A stretch of 64,000 nucleotides of DNA, from positions 16,430 to 80,429 of the forward strand of contig JAPEVF010000174.1 in the NCBI GenBank assembly GCA_029747585.1. Reading direction: 5' to 3'. The notes below the pieces were generated by a model. The model was not told the origin of the DNA. It saw only the letters and a program-made list of their open reading frames with translations, and searched no databases. This document shows, piece by piece, positions 1-11,584 of this stretch (position 1 is its first letter; every line of letters starts with the position of its first letter). Origin of the DNA: Pleurotus djamor. Lineage: Eukaryota; Basidiomycota; Agaricomycetes; Agaricales; Pleurotaceae. The position numbers were made by a program, and so were the translations under genes.

Positions 1-3000
1 CCTTTGTTTACGGCTTACGGTTTACCGTTGGACCTGGAAGAAGAAGTGGGAAGGAGTGCAAGGAGAGGTGCTAGTAGAGCCTTGACGACCATATGCGGAC
101 TCGGCATGGAACCAATTGATTGCAGTTGCAGCTTGAAGATCGGAAAGTTGACGGTTGGAAAGGTTGGTGGCGACTTGGTGGACATCAAGCCATCAAAGCA
201 TCACGGCATTCCTGGATAAGGAATCCTTGTGGCAACCAACCAACGGCGTCTGTCTCTCCCTCTCTCTGTGTCCCCTCTGTGTCCCCTTTGTGTCCCTCTC
301 CCTCTCTCCTTCCGTTTGTGGTTTGTGATTTCTCCGAGTCTCCCATGATACTCACTTGCCGCACACCCTCATGCGTGCGTCTCTTCCCGTGGCGCTCTCG
401 TGGCTCTCTCAAGCCTTTCCCATGCCTCGGACACACTCTATCTCTCCCTCTTTATCTCTAATCCCTATCTAGCATCTCACGTTGTTCCCATGCATCAGGA
501 TCAAGCACGCATGTTATGATTTCGCCGACGGTTTCACGATTTGAATGTTACCGCCTTACGAACAGTTAGTAACTTACGGTATGCCTTATTTCCTCTTTGA
601 GAATAGCATGGGATTTGACGATTTTCTTGGATTGACAGTGTAGCACACCATCTTTAACCCTTCACTTTAACGCAACTGTAACGCAACGTTAACGTTGAAG
701 TTCGAGGGCCAGTGGATATGGACGTGTTAGCCAAATGGCGAAGCCAAGGCTGTAGAGCTCTCCCCTTGGTGCACGGTACGAAGGTGCGTGGTGTGTTGTT
801 GGTTTAGTTTCTTAGTGCCGTAGAGTCAAGTTGGTACGTGGTAACGGTAACTGTTGAATGTTAACGTTAGACGTTACGGCTTTACTAACCTTTGCTTGAT
901 GATAGATACATGACCCGGATACGGGATACGGGATGCACGGTATATGATGGATGATATACTCTGTGATGGGCGATACACACGGGTGATCCACTGGGCATTC
1001 GCGGCGTATGCCTTTGGTGTAATTTCGGGACGTACCGTGCGTGTTACGACTTGAGTCGACGTTTTTTTTGGACTTGCTCCTTGTAGTATTGGGTGGTGTT
1101 GATGTCAATAAGTGTGAGCGGTGCGTGATGGTGCGTGATTATTTTTATGCTTGATGCCTGAAGCTTGAAGTTTTGAAAGTTAACGGATGCTGATGTCGTG
1201 TGTTTACTAGGTAGGATTACCTCCTTATCCATCAAATTGGGGAAATCGGATACTTCCGTGACTCCGTCTCCGTCTCCTGGTTTCCGAGTCTACCGTGTCA
1301 TGTTGGATTCACGTAGCCTCGAGGCTACGAGGGATAACTCTACTTGGAGGTAAGTTAAGTCACATCATAAGTCTATCACTATACATTCGATTGTGCTTAA
1401 CTTTGTACCGGTAACCGTACGCCGCACGCCGCACGCGTAGCTACTACTAGTTCGCATGGATGCGAACTTTCAATAACCAGCAAGCCTTGCTCTACGGACT
1501 TATGAGTTACGATGAGTACCTCTCAGGATATTTAGGACGACTCAAGCGCATGGTATCGCCGCTTGCGCGCCGTTTCAAGTCTACTCGAGGGAATTTTCTC
1601 ACTTATTCATCGATTATCGTGGAATCAACTTGGGAAAACTGGCTACTCACTCTAACCTAGATTACCAGAGTACCACCTCGCCAGTCGCCAGTCACGAACC
1701 GCCGGATCCGTAACTTCAGTATTGCCGGGGCCTGGATACCTCTATGAATATTCTGCCAGCGGCTGGGACGAACCGTGACGTCCATGCGGAGACGGTCTTC
1801 GTCTCCTCATTGCGTTGCCTTAAGCTTCGACCGCCCAACGTTCGACTTGAGAAGGACACCGGCAACGTTGGTACGCTGTCCCCGAGTCGCTCGCATAAGT
1901 GATCATTAACCGTTAAACAAGCTTCAGCCTTCGAAACTTCTTCCCGACCCTTTGTAACGACGAGAAGCGTCCACATATCAGCGAAGAGCGAGGAGGGGTC
2001 AACGCGATGACTTCATGGGACGCATGGGAAAAGGGCGTGTCGTCACACACCTGCATCAAATCGTTACTTCTCATCGAGCGTCATGATCATAACGGTAAAG
2101 TAAACTTCGTTTGCGTCAGGAAACGTGTGTTGAAGTTTACTTCCCTTGTCGTGCCTTGTTAGGTTAGCAACTACCATGGGTGACCGTGCGTTCAACGTCA
2201 ACCATCAATCGATTTCTCATTGAACCCTTTCTTCTCTCATTCTCATCTCCTTCCGCCCTTCCTCCCCTTCATCCAATGAACGCGATAACACCCTTGCATG
2301 GGCCGTGATCCCTGCGGCATTGGCGTTTTCCCGTGGCGGACACGTTTTTACCCTTGGTTGTCAACCTTACGGTACTCTCCCTTGTCTTCGTCTTGTGGTC
2401 ATGGACGACTTGGGTTTGATTGGAAGGGGGAAATTAATTAAAATTGACGTCGGCGTGGAGGGATCGTTCCTGGGTTTACCGCGGTTATGCGTTGCGTTAC
2501 GTTGTTTTCCCTCAAATCTTGAACCTGGTCATTTGTTCCGTGGCTCTTGGCCCCAAGCGTCCCAAGGATGCTCATCTGGGAAACTTGCATCTACTACGTT
2601 GTTCGTCTTCGTCTTCGGGGGCAAGTTCAGGTTCAGGTTCGACTTCGTCTCTGATTGCTTTCATCATCCCTGTAACTCGCTTTATTGATTCGGGTATGAT
2701 GACAGTTGTGTTTCTCTCTCTGATAGGCTTCACGCTCCATGAGCTTATTGCGCGCACGCTGCAGCATGGGTAAGATCGATTGTTTCATATGTTATGGTTA
2801 TACTTTATCGTCTTCTTTATCTTAGGCAACCTCACCGGCTTGGGTATGGCATTATCGGAAGACAAACCCGCACTCCCAGCGGATGAAGTTATTTGTCTGT
2901 TTTTATCCTGATCAAGTTCAATCAAGATGCGGCATGTTCGATAAGTTTCGGTGAGTTTGTCTGATAATTGTTCACGAGGGACGCACATTGTGGTTTGGCA

Positions 3001-6000
3001 TCTGGCATTCTCCCGCCGGCTTGATCAAGGGAACACATGCCTATTTCGCTCAATGCGTCTTGGTAAATCTACCGCTCGAAACGGGGAAGATGGACCGAAT
3101 CAGCCGATCAATCGTTGCGTTTTCCCTGCCACCACTTTCCCTCCTCATCTCATTGGTTTCGTATCTTTTACTATTATGGGAGGAAGACACATAACTATAA
3201 GACTCGTGGTGCGCGTGGCAGACCGAAGACGTGGGGTTTTTCTCATGTCTCCATTGGTCTGAACGCAGTATGTCCGCAAAACATACCTTATCCAACATCT
3301 CCGCATCATTGACCACTTGAAGGTATTCCGACGCATCACTCCGCGAACGATCCAGCTAGCTGCTTACCGTGCACAATGTACATGTGTTGTGCGATACCCA
3401 ATTTACCTTGAACCTGCGCATGCCTGAAAACGCTTGTTTAAGGCTAAGCTAACCCCCTTGGTTCCCATAATTGGTCTTATCCTCGAGTTAGACGGGCAGA
3501 CGGAATCAATTCCACCTTGCAACGAATTTGCATCCCCGACCAGGTATTAAGCTCGGGGAAAGCTTGATTCTTTTTCCCTGTTCACCGGTTTTTGTCGTAC
3601 AGACGTAAGATTGAATGTCACCGAACGGGTTCTTTTCGCTCGTAAAGGGATGGGATGTGTCGATGAGGTAGGGGTTTTAAGTATGAGGGTGCTCGCTGAT
3701 GCTCAACCTGCTCCACAGGTAGTACCTTGGGTGGCGATTAGAACCGCTTCGTCCCCCCTTCTAGTTGACGCTCCCTCTTCCATCAGGTTCCCTGGCCGTC
3801 GTTCCTCTCACTTGTCATGGCAAAAGGCGCGGTGATAAGCGTTTCTGTGTGTCTTATCTCTATTATCTATGGTTTAGCTGATGCGGTTCTTGGCTTCGAC
3901 TACCACCTTCCCTTCCTCTCCGCTCCCCTTTTCCATCCCTTCCTCGGTGACTCATCGAATTTCCAAGTTGAACGCAAGCTTAATAGGGCGTGAGGCTTTC
4001 GCGAGGATGACACCGTGGAATGAGGGTACGTTTCGTGAATCGTGTTGTAACGTTAACGTTTGAGCTTTGACCTTGACTCTGATAAAACTCCCTCTCCGCT
4101 CCGCTATTACACTTTATCCCCTCCTTGCTCCTAAGAGTCAGATAAGTTAAGTATGCCTCTTCGTCTGGTCACATTTCATTTCGCGTCGATAACTCAATAG
4201 GACCGTCCCCTGAACTGACTCCTCGGCCTTTCCCCTTTGTCCCTCGTTGAAGCCTCGTTGTCGACTTCGTTGTCGACGATCATCGTCACGTAGATCGATC
4301 CCTGATTGGCGGAGTATTTATCTTCAGATTACCTTTTTNGAGTTCTTTTATACTCCACCTGTTCCTCTTTGTGCCCCTTTGAACAGAAGAGATCTGTCGA
4401 ATTTGCCCCTGAGTTGGAGATGGAGCCTGAGCCCACCCGAGCCGTTCGAGTTAGAGACTTCTCTTTCTTCTGCTTACTTCCTCGTTTCTCTCAGGACATC
4501 CACCGGCTCCACAGCTACTGCTCTGTAAGTGTATACCGAAAACCGACGTTGTTAACTGTTAACTAAGTAACTTCGCCTACGTACCCACCTCCATCTCAGG
4601 GTATGCGAGATGCAGTTACGCAAATGGGTAGTTGTTTCACTGGCTGAAGCATCTAAAATTTGACTCACACCTAAGTTACGACTTCTCACTTCTCTTGGGC
4701 TGGCGCCACTGTGCATGTTTCCGTGTGTCCAAGCTCGGAGAAGTCTTGCAGTAACCAACGACGATTTGCCTCTCACGCGCCTGCAGTACGGATTTCATGA
4801 AAAGACCCTGTTCTTTGCCAATCTCCACACCACACGTCCCTTCTCCCCTTCCATCCTAGGTACTTGTTTCGAGGAGGAGAAGCCCATACGTCATCTAAAA
4901 TTAACTCGATGCTGTTACAGACGGTGATTATCTCTCTTGATCATGAAATCTCTAATCGTTCGCGGGTGAAAGTGACTCACGTATGTTAATAGATGAAATG
5001 GTCGATATAGCATCTAAGCAGTAGAGGCCCCTTCGGCCTCCGACATGGCAGGACGGTGAGACATCATAAGCTTGAGCGGTATTAATGGGCGATGACTCGT
5101 CCTTTCATAGCGCGTGGCAGTTTTCTAAGATACGACATGCTCTGGATGAATCATGATCAGGATTAGTCTTTGTGTGCGTCTACCAGCTGCGCTGGGCATG
5201 AGGCTCATGTTGGGTGAGTCGCTGCTATGCAGTCACACCTCCTACCTCGTGGTGGATAAGTCAAAAGTCCGCTATACGCGATAGACCATACTGTAGACCG
5301 TATCTCTTAGGCAATCGTTCCCGATTCCTCAAGATCATGATTATCTCGGAGCATGGATAGAGCACAATGAGTACCCCCTCCGACGAACGGTATCCCTTAA
5401 AATGGAGGGCACATCGGTGAAGGCGGGGAGGCGACCATCGATCCCCGGCAGACAATTAAAAGCAGGGAGGTCCCCTGGATCTTTCCGAGGGCGCTGGTCT
5501 GTTAAGAGTCGCTGCTTTGTTCGAGCTGATGCTTGATAGTGATCATATGACACTACGACTTATCCATCCATCGTCGGAAATGCTTCTGTGACTGGATATC
5601 TGGAGGTAGCTAAGCTAAGTCAAGGTTTAGTACTCGCGGCGCTTCATTATGAGAACTTGTCACCGACTTACTCGTGAGAGGCTCCACCTCGCTTTGTGCG
5701 GCTTGCTTTGTTGCAAACGTTGGTAATTGGTATGCAACTTCTTGATTCGCTTGAGAACATTCGAGCTCGCTCGGCGTGTCTTGACTGTCACTGATGGACC
5801 GCCTTGTGGGTGCGTACATCGATGAGACCCCTTGTGGTCACTTTTATACACGCTCTCACGTTTGCACAGGCATCGAGGGAATATTTGAGCATCGAAGGGG
5901 TAAGTATCTCCTATTCTCTCCTGCCTCCTATTTTCAAAAGCGTCCTTCCTTGGGCTGGCATTAGCCGCCCGTTCTCTTTCGTGCTCTCCCTTCAAATTTC

Positions 6001-6241
6001 ACAGCTCCCTGCGGACATCGCGTCAGATAGCGTTTTATGCCCACGAACATGGAGCTAAGCGCGGATATCCGCTTGCTAGTCGACTTCCAACTCGCTTATT
6101 GTATAAGCTGAACAGGAACCGCTTGCAAGTGCCCCACTTTGATCATTGATATCGGAAACCACGACTGTCACGGCCCCCACGTTACTGGGTTTTACTATCA
6201 CCTTCACACCTTCAAGCTTCATCCTTCGTCTTACTCTTGCA
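1..6241. other. Gene-poor region, no supported gene
   Basis: No reading frame here joins across plausible introns into a recognisable protein, and the longest open frames (about 110-130 codons) are low-complexity. The region has a pyrimidine-rich tract around 250-320 and many short words built from AACGTT, GTTAAC and CGTTAACG, for example near 670-700, 855-880 and 4040-4062. One ambiguous base lies at 4339 after a T run. The last few hundred bases before 6242 are presumably the promoter of the first PNPOx-like gene, but I see no clear TATA box. It could be decayed mobile DNA or a long intergenic stretch; I cannot tell which. Confidence 0.5.
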
Positions 6242-7249
6242 ATGGGACAATTCTTTGAAGAGATACCAGAGAGGCTCATGCCATGGGTCATGAAGCAGCA
6301 TATGTTCTGGGTTGCGACGGCTCCGTTGAAGGAAGATGGTCATGTCAATGTCTCGCCGAAGGGATTCGAAGACTCGTTCCACATCGTAAACTCACGGAAG
6401 GTGTGGTATGAGGACTTGACAGGCAGTGGTGAGCTCTGTTTTGAACTACCTTGGGGACTGGAGCTTAAGCTGGAATACAGGCTCGGAGACCATTGCGCAC
6501 CTGAAGGAAAACGGACGAATTACTGTCTTATTTCATGCTTTTGAAGGCCCTCCGCGTATCTGTCGCATCTTTGGTACTGGTAAGCAAGACCGTCCTTCAA
6601 CCTGCCTTAAGAAATGCGAACTCATATTGGCCACTAATAATAGGAACGGTTTACGAATTTGGATCGCCAGAATACAACGAGCTTCTTCCTCCATCAAGCC
6701 CCAATCGCAAACCTGGCTCTCGTGCCATAATAATGATTGATGTGTACAAGGTTGGAACCGTGAGTGCAATTTGAAGTCAACTTACTTCTTGTCTTGGCTC
6801 AACGTCTTTCCAATTTCTAGTCATGTGGGTATGCCGTACCGTTCTACGAGTTCAAGCGTCATCGTACCCAACTCCTCGAGATGTCTACGCGGTTCCAAAA
6901 CCTCGACCGTGACGCGGAGCTAGCTTTGGAGGACCCTTCGACTGAACCGTCCCCGCCTCGTCCAAACAAGAGCTTGAAGTGGTATTGGTCGACTCATAAC
7001 ATGCAGTCACTGGACGGGCTTCCCTCCATCGAGACCGCGCACGAGTCGTTCCGACTCTTCGAACCCGTCACGAAGGTGTTCAAAAAGGATGATATATCGG
7101 AGAAAGGTGCGGGAAATGCGGTGCAGGACGCGTTGAGGTTGCCTTTGGTCGAGGGTAAGGTGGTGGTCGCGTTTGCCCTGGGGATGATAGCTGCTACTTC
7201 TTACATGAAATTCCTGCCGTATATTTCATCGTCTTTAATTAGGTCCTAG
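6242..7249 (+). CDS. PNPOx-like flavin split-barrel protein with C-terminal membrane anchor, copy A
   Basis: Four exons (6242-6428, 6481-6579, 6644-6759, 6821-7249) give 276 residues. The N-terminal half resembles the pyridoxamine 5'-phosphate oxidase-like split-barrel family: MGQFFEEIPERL, then a WVATAPL strand and the family-typical HVNVSPKG turn near residues 38-45, followed by GRITVLFHAFEGPPR near 75-90. Such proteins usually bind FMN or a related cofactor. The substrate of this branch is not known to me, and true pyridoxamine phosphate oxidase activity is not implied. The last 30 residues hold a hydrophobic segment (VVVAFALGMIAATSYMKFL), suggesting a tail anchor. The start is the first ATG of the conserved block. 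It lies 203 bp upstream of a close paralogue in the same orientation. Intact. Confidence 0.85.
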
Positions 7250-7451
7250 CGCAGAACGCATGATGTGCTTCGGTCCCTTTTTCTTCTGACATTGACTGAT
7301 GTTATGCACATGGTCCGTATAGTTGAAGTTGCTTAGCCGTAAACGCGGGTCAGCTGGTGGCCAGCCACCTTAGTCATTTGGTAGTGACAACTTTGAACTT
7401 CGCCCACGATCTTCACCAAGGTCGCTACCTCTGCTGCCTCTTTCTTCGACA

Positions 7452-8468
7452 ATGGGCCAATTCTTTGAGGAAATCCCGGAGAAGCTTATACCATGGGTTC
7501 TCAAACAACATATGTTCTGGGTCGCGACGGCACCGCTAAAGGCGGATGGCCATGTCAACGTTTCGCCAAAGGGCCTTGAAGACTGCTTCCATGTCGTCCA
7601 CTCGCGTAAGGTGTGGTACGAAGATCTTACTGGAAGTGGTCAGTCTGGGTCCTGGATTGCGTCATGGCTTGGGCGAGTTGTTGAATTCTGAAAAATCCTT
7701 GGAACAGGCTCCGAAACCATCGCGCATCTCAAGGAAAATGGACGAATCACGATCTTGTTCAATGCTTTTGAAGGACCTCCGCGTATATGTAGGCTCTTTG
7801 GTACAGGTGAGTAAGGCCCATCATCGTAACCCACAATGAGATCCGCGTTTCTAAAGCTAATGATAGGAACCGTCTATGAATTTGGATCGCCGGAGTATGA
7901 CGAACTTCTTCCACCTTCTAGTCGCAAGCCTGGCTCTCGTGCCATCATCATGATTGATGTGTATAAAGTCGGAACTGTGAGTGTGATTGGAAGCTGCTGG
8001 ATCCTTCCTTCGTTTCTCATTTGCGTTCGGTGTTCATTTGACCAGTCCTGTGGATACGCCGTGCCATTTTACGACTTCAAGAGCCATCGCACTCGTCTCC
8101 TCGAAGGACTCACGCGATACCAGAACAAGGACCGCGATGCAGAGCTCGGCTTAGATTCTTCTACCGCCTCGTCCCCACCTCGTCCGGCACAAGGCTTGAA
8201 ATGGTATTGGACGGAAAACAACTTGCACTCACTTGACGGACTCCCTGCCCTGGAAACTGCCCACGAATCCCTCCAGCTCTTCGAACCGGTGACAAAACCT
8301 TTCAAGAAAGACGATATTTCTGAGAAAAGCGAAGGGGTCGCGACTGGTAGCATCAGGTCGCCGTTGATCGATGGTAAGGTCGTTGTTGCGTTTGCCTTGG
8401 GGATGATCGCGGCTACTTCGTACATGAAATTCTTGCCCAAGGTTTCTTCATCCGTGTTTACGTCGTAA
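7452..8468 (+). CDS. PNPOx-like flavin split-barrel protein with C-terminal membrane anchor, copy B
   Basis: Four exons (7452-7638, 7708-7806, 7867-7976, 8046-8468) give 272 residues. It is a tandem paralogue of the gene at 6242. Exons 1 and 2 have identical lengths (187 and 99 nt) and all intron phases match. Exon 3 is six nt shorter, removing two residues after LPPSS. The HVNVSPKG motif, the GRITILFNAFEGPPR strand and the hydrophobic tail (VVVAFALGMIAATSYMKFL) are all kept, so both copies look functional. The first intron starts with GTCAGT rather than GTGAGC. The duplication covered the whole gene. No difference in role can be inferred from sequence. Confidence 0.85.
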
Positions 8469-9012
8469 CTCTTCAATCCAGAGGTCTTTTAGTCGTTGGC
8501 GTGAGGCCTTATGACACTGAGCCGCAAGGTTGTGGTATCTGGCGCTTAGATTAGGCTTTGGATAAAATTGCTTCCGTCGGTCAGTCTAGGCAGCCAAGGC
8601 ACGTCTTCTCCCGTTTCAGTGATACGCTCACCCGCCAAGACAGGAAAATATGGCGATTGAAACCTTGGAAAAACACAACGAAACCAGCAGGCATCAACAC
8701 GGCCCATACGCATCATCAGCGCTGATTACTTCTTTCTCCGCAGCTCTTCGGCAACTGGCATGGCGTCTGTCATTCGCTAGTCCGGAAAGGCGTGGCGCTA
8801 CTATATAAAGCCGGCTACCTTGGTGATAAAGCTTCTCATAATTGGCCTCGTTTGCCTCTTTGGTTCGCAGACTCCACTGGTGGAGTTGCTGATTTGCTCA
8901 GCTGAGCACCGGAGCTCGCAAGCTTCTGGCCAGGCCGATAGATAAAGGGTCTCTTTCGCAATCTCGGGGTCGCACCCTCTCTCGTTTAACTGTGCCTCAG
9001 CAGAGCAAAACC
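8469..9012 (+). promoter_or_regulatory. Intergenic region with TATA box for the bestrophin-like gene
   Basis: This 544-bp gap lies between the second PNPOx-like gene and the bestrophin-like gene. A good TATA box, TATATAAAG, sits at 8802-8810, about 200 bp before the ATG at 9013. That spacing fits a start of transcription near 8835 and a 5' leader of roughly 175 nt, ending in CAAAACC just before the ATG. Nothing else is recognised. Confidence 0.5.
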
Positions 9013-11584
9013 ATGGACAAAGGCGACGGCGTCGTATGTTTTCTCTGCTGTGGTCTCCATGGTCTAGATACTGAGCAGACTTTGAACCCCGTTTTCTCGT
9101 TAGAAGATCGAAACTACCTCCGTTCCTCGATTGGAGGGTTTCAGAGTACCTGATCCGTAAGTGGCGTATGTTCTTCAGTCATTTCTCACCTCACTATCTA
9201 TGAATCATCATCACCGTGTGGCTTCTTGTGTGTACCAGGTTCGCACCTAGAGAGCAGCCGGCTGCATCCTTCATCAACGCACTTCTGTCAACGGCGGTTG
9301 TTCGATGCTTCCATATCCTGCTGTTCTTCGCAGGATGGGCGACGATGGTAGCCGTAATCAGTCATAACGTGTACGACTTGTCCATACAGCCTACGCTCTT
9401 GACCGTGTAAGTAACCCTAAAATTGGATGACCGCATGCTTGCAAACTTACCATTCTGGCTTAGAGTGGGAACTGTGCTCGGTTTCGTAATCTCCTACAGA
9501 ACAACTTCCTCTTTCGAGCGGTATAACGAAGGCAGAAGACTGTGGTCACAGATCATTCTGGCCAGTCGAACGTTTGCCAGGACGGTCTGGTTCCATGTCC
9601 CAGGTACCCTTTTTTCACGATCGAATGGTCATGTCTAAATTTAGCACTCACTGCCATTTTTGTTTGATTTCGCAGATTCTTCTTCTGTACCGGATATCGC
9701 AGAGGCTGAAGTCCAAGCTCGCTCGGTCATTGAGAAAAAGACAGTTATCAACCTTGTGGAGGCATATGGCGTCGCGATCAAGCACTATCTCCGGAACGAG
9801 GACGGTATCTACTACGAGGACCTGTATTACCTTGTCAAGTTTCTGCCCGAATACGCCTTGCCTGCTGGGAGGCCTTCTCAGACTGATCTGTCTTCTCCTA
9901 ACCATTACGCCTTCCCCTCGGATGAAACTGGCGTCACCGGGCGCCCATCATCTGATACACTCCATCAAGCTCAACACAAACAAGAGTCTCGCGGCGATGG
10001 TCTTCCTTTTCCAGCGTCCACCCCCTCGAGGAGACGTTCACATCAGCACAACAGCGACAAGGAGGACCTGCCCGCTTTCCGCCGCACCAATACCAGGAAT
10101 ACCATCATTCCGAGGACAGACGAGGCCTATTTGCTACCTGCCAATCTACCGCCCAAGTTCTACATCTTCAATATTTACCCTTTCTCGCTTCTGGAAAACC
10201 TCTTCACGAAGGAGAGTAAAAAGTCCGGAAAGGTCAGAGCTCGTCTACGTAACAAGGCCATTTCACACAATATACCACTGGAGATATCGCTCTATCTCGT
10301 ATGTTTTAGCGCACTGCTTGCTATCCCTCTCTTACCGGACTTCGTCTGTCTACAGAGTTCATATGTTGCAGCATTGCAGCGCAGACATGCTATCGACGTT
10401 CCCACGACGAGTAAGTAACTCCATCCTCCTTAACAGCGAACACTGTTCTTAGTAGTAACCCTCATTTCAGACCTCCTTATTATGTCCTTGGGTCAACTGG
10501 TTGACAGTCTAACGGGCTTGGAGCGCATCCTCACGACGCCGATTCCGTTCTCGTAAGCTTCTACCACTTCTTCATAACGGTGCGACTTCTAATTCTATCA
10601 CATGTAACATGCATCGCCTACGTTCAGGTATTCCTTCCACCTATGGGCTGTGACAACCATCTTCTGCCTTCTATTGGTTCGGATTTCGCTCCCGCTCAAC
10701 CTCGTTATCGGGCATTTGCCTTTCTGATCTGTTCGCGTGTGCTTCTCATTATAGCCGTTTCAAATTTGGACCCAGCTCAAGTGGTTGGCTATACCGGGGA
10801 CGGTGGTCGTGGTAAGACGCTGAGTCCTGCACGGGCTTCTCATGGTGACTCAGTGAATAACGCTCGTCATTCCCTTACTCAGGCATTCTTCTTTTTCGGT
10901 TTCTTGGTGGCCGGCGAGGAGATTGAAAGTAAGTCGCTGACTGGATGGCTTGAACTTAGCGTCCAGCGTTGGCTAATTTGTGATCTTACTTTTGCGCCGC
11001 TGAGATCCCTTTGGTGAGTGTATATTCTTATAACCTTTTATATAATCATAGGCCATAGCTAATCTGACGCTTCCTGATGAGGGTACGACAAGAATGACTT
11101 GGTAAATGCTATCCCCTCCCGATGTTCATGGATTAGTCGCTCAACTTGGACTTAACATAAACCACAGAACTTGGATCATTTCACACACAACATCATCCGT
11201 ACGTTCCTGTCCTTATGTGCTTCATGCCGCGAGGCTTTAGCTGATTTCATCAACTTCCCTTCTTCGCTCCCTTTGAATCCGTTCACCTGGTTATTACCGT
11301 CCCATGTATGCACACTGCTTCATGTTGATGTGAACGATATGTCGAAACGGCTTGCCATCGTCTCTTTTCATGCATGTATTTGTGGATTTCCCCGTACAGG
11401 CAACGAACTACGCGCAATCACCTCAACACCCGCTCCGGACCCGTCCATCTGGGCGTTTTCCCGGGAGAACGATCTGATATTTGCGTCTCATATGCATGCT
11501 GATGACTGCATGGACCGTATTCCGCCGGAGGAATGGGTGCAAAGGGGGTACCCGAAGATGCAGGCCGAGTTGGCTCTCATTTGA
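9013..11584 (+). CDS. Bestrophin/UPF0187-family anion channel
   Basis: Fourteen exons splice to 512 residues: 9013-9033, 9104-9156, 9239-9406, 9464-9603, 9676-10298, 10356-10410, 10471-10552, 10628-10676, 10755-10811, 10883-10928, 11005-11013, 11082-11101, 11168-11198, 11400-11584. Family marks in order: an N-terminal membrane segment (CFHILLFFAGWATMVAVIS), the VGTVLGFVISYRTTSSFERY motif near residues 81-100, a long middle exon with a polar insert, PFQIWTQLKWLAIPGTVVVAFF, then the hallmark GEEIENPFGYDKNDL near 427-441 and LDHFTHNIIRNEL. In this family the GEEIENPFG.D.NDL region follows the last pore helices. The product should be a plasma- or organelle-membrane anion channel. Exon 11 is only nine nt (encoding NPF) and is required for the motif. 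Every junction keeps frame, so I regard the gene as intact. Confidence 0.92.
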
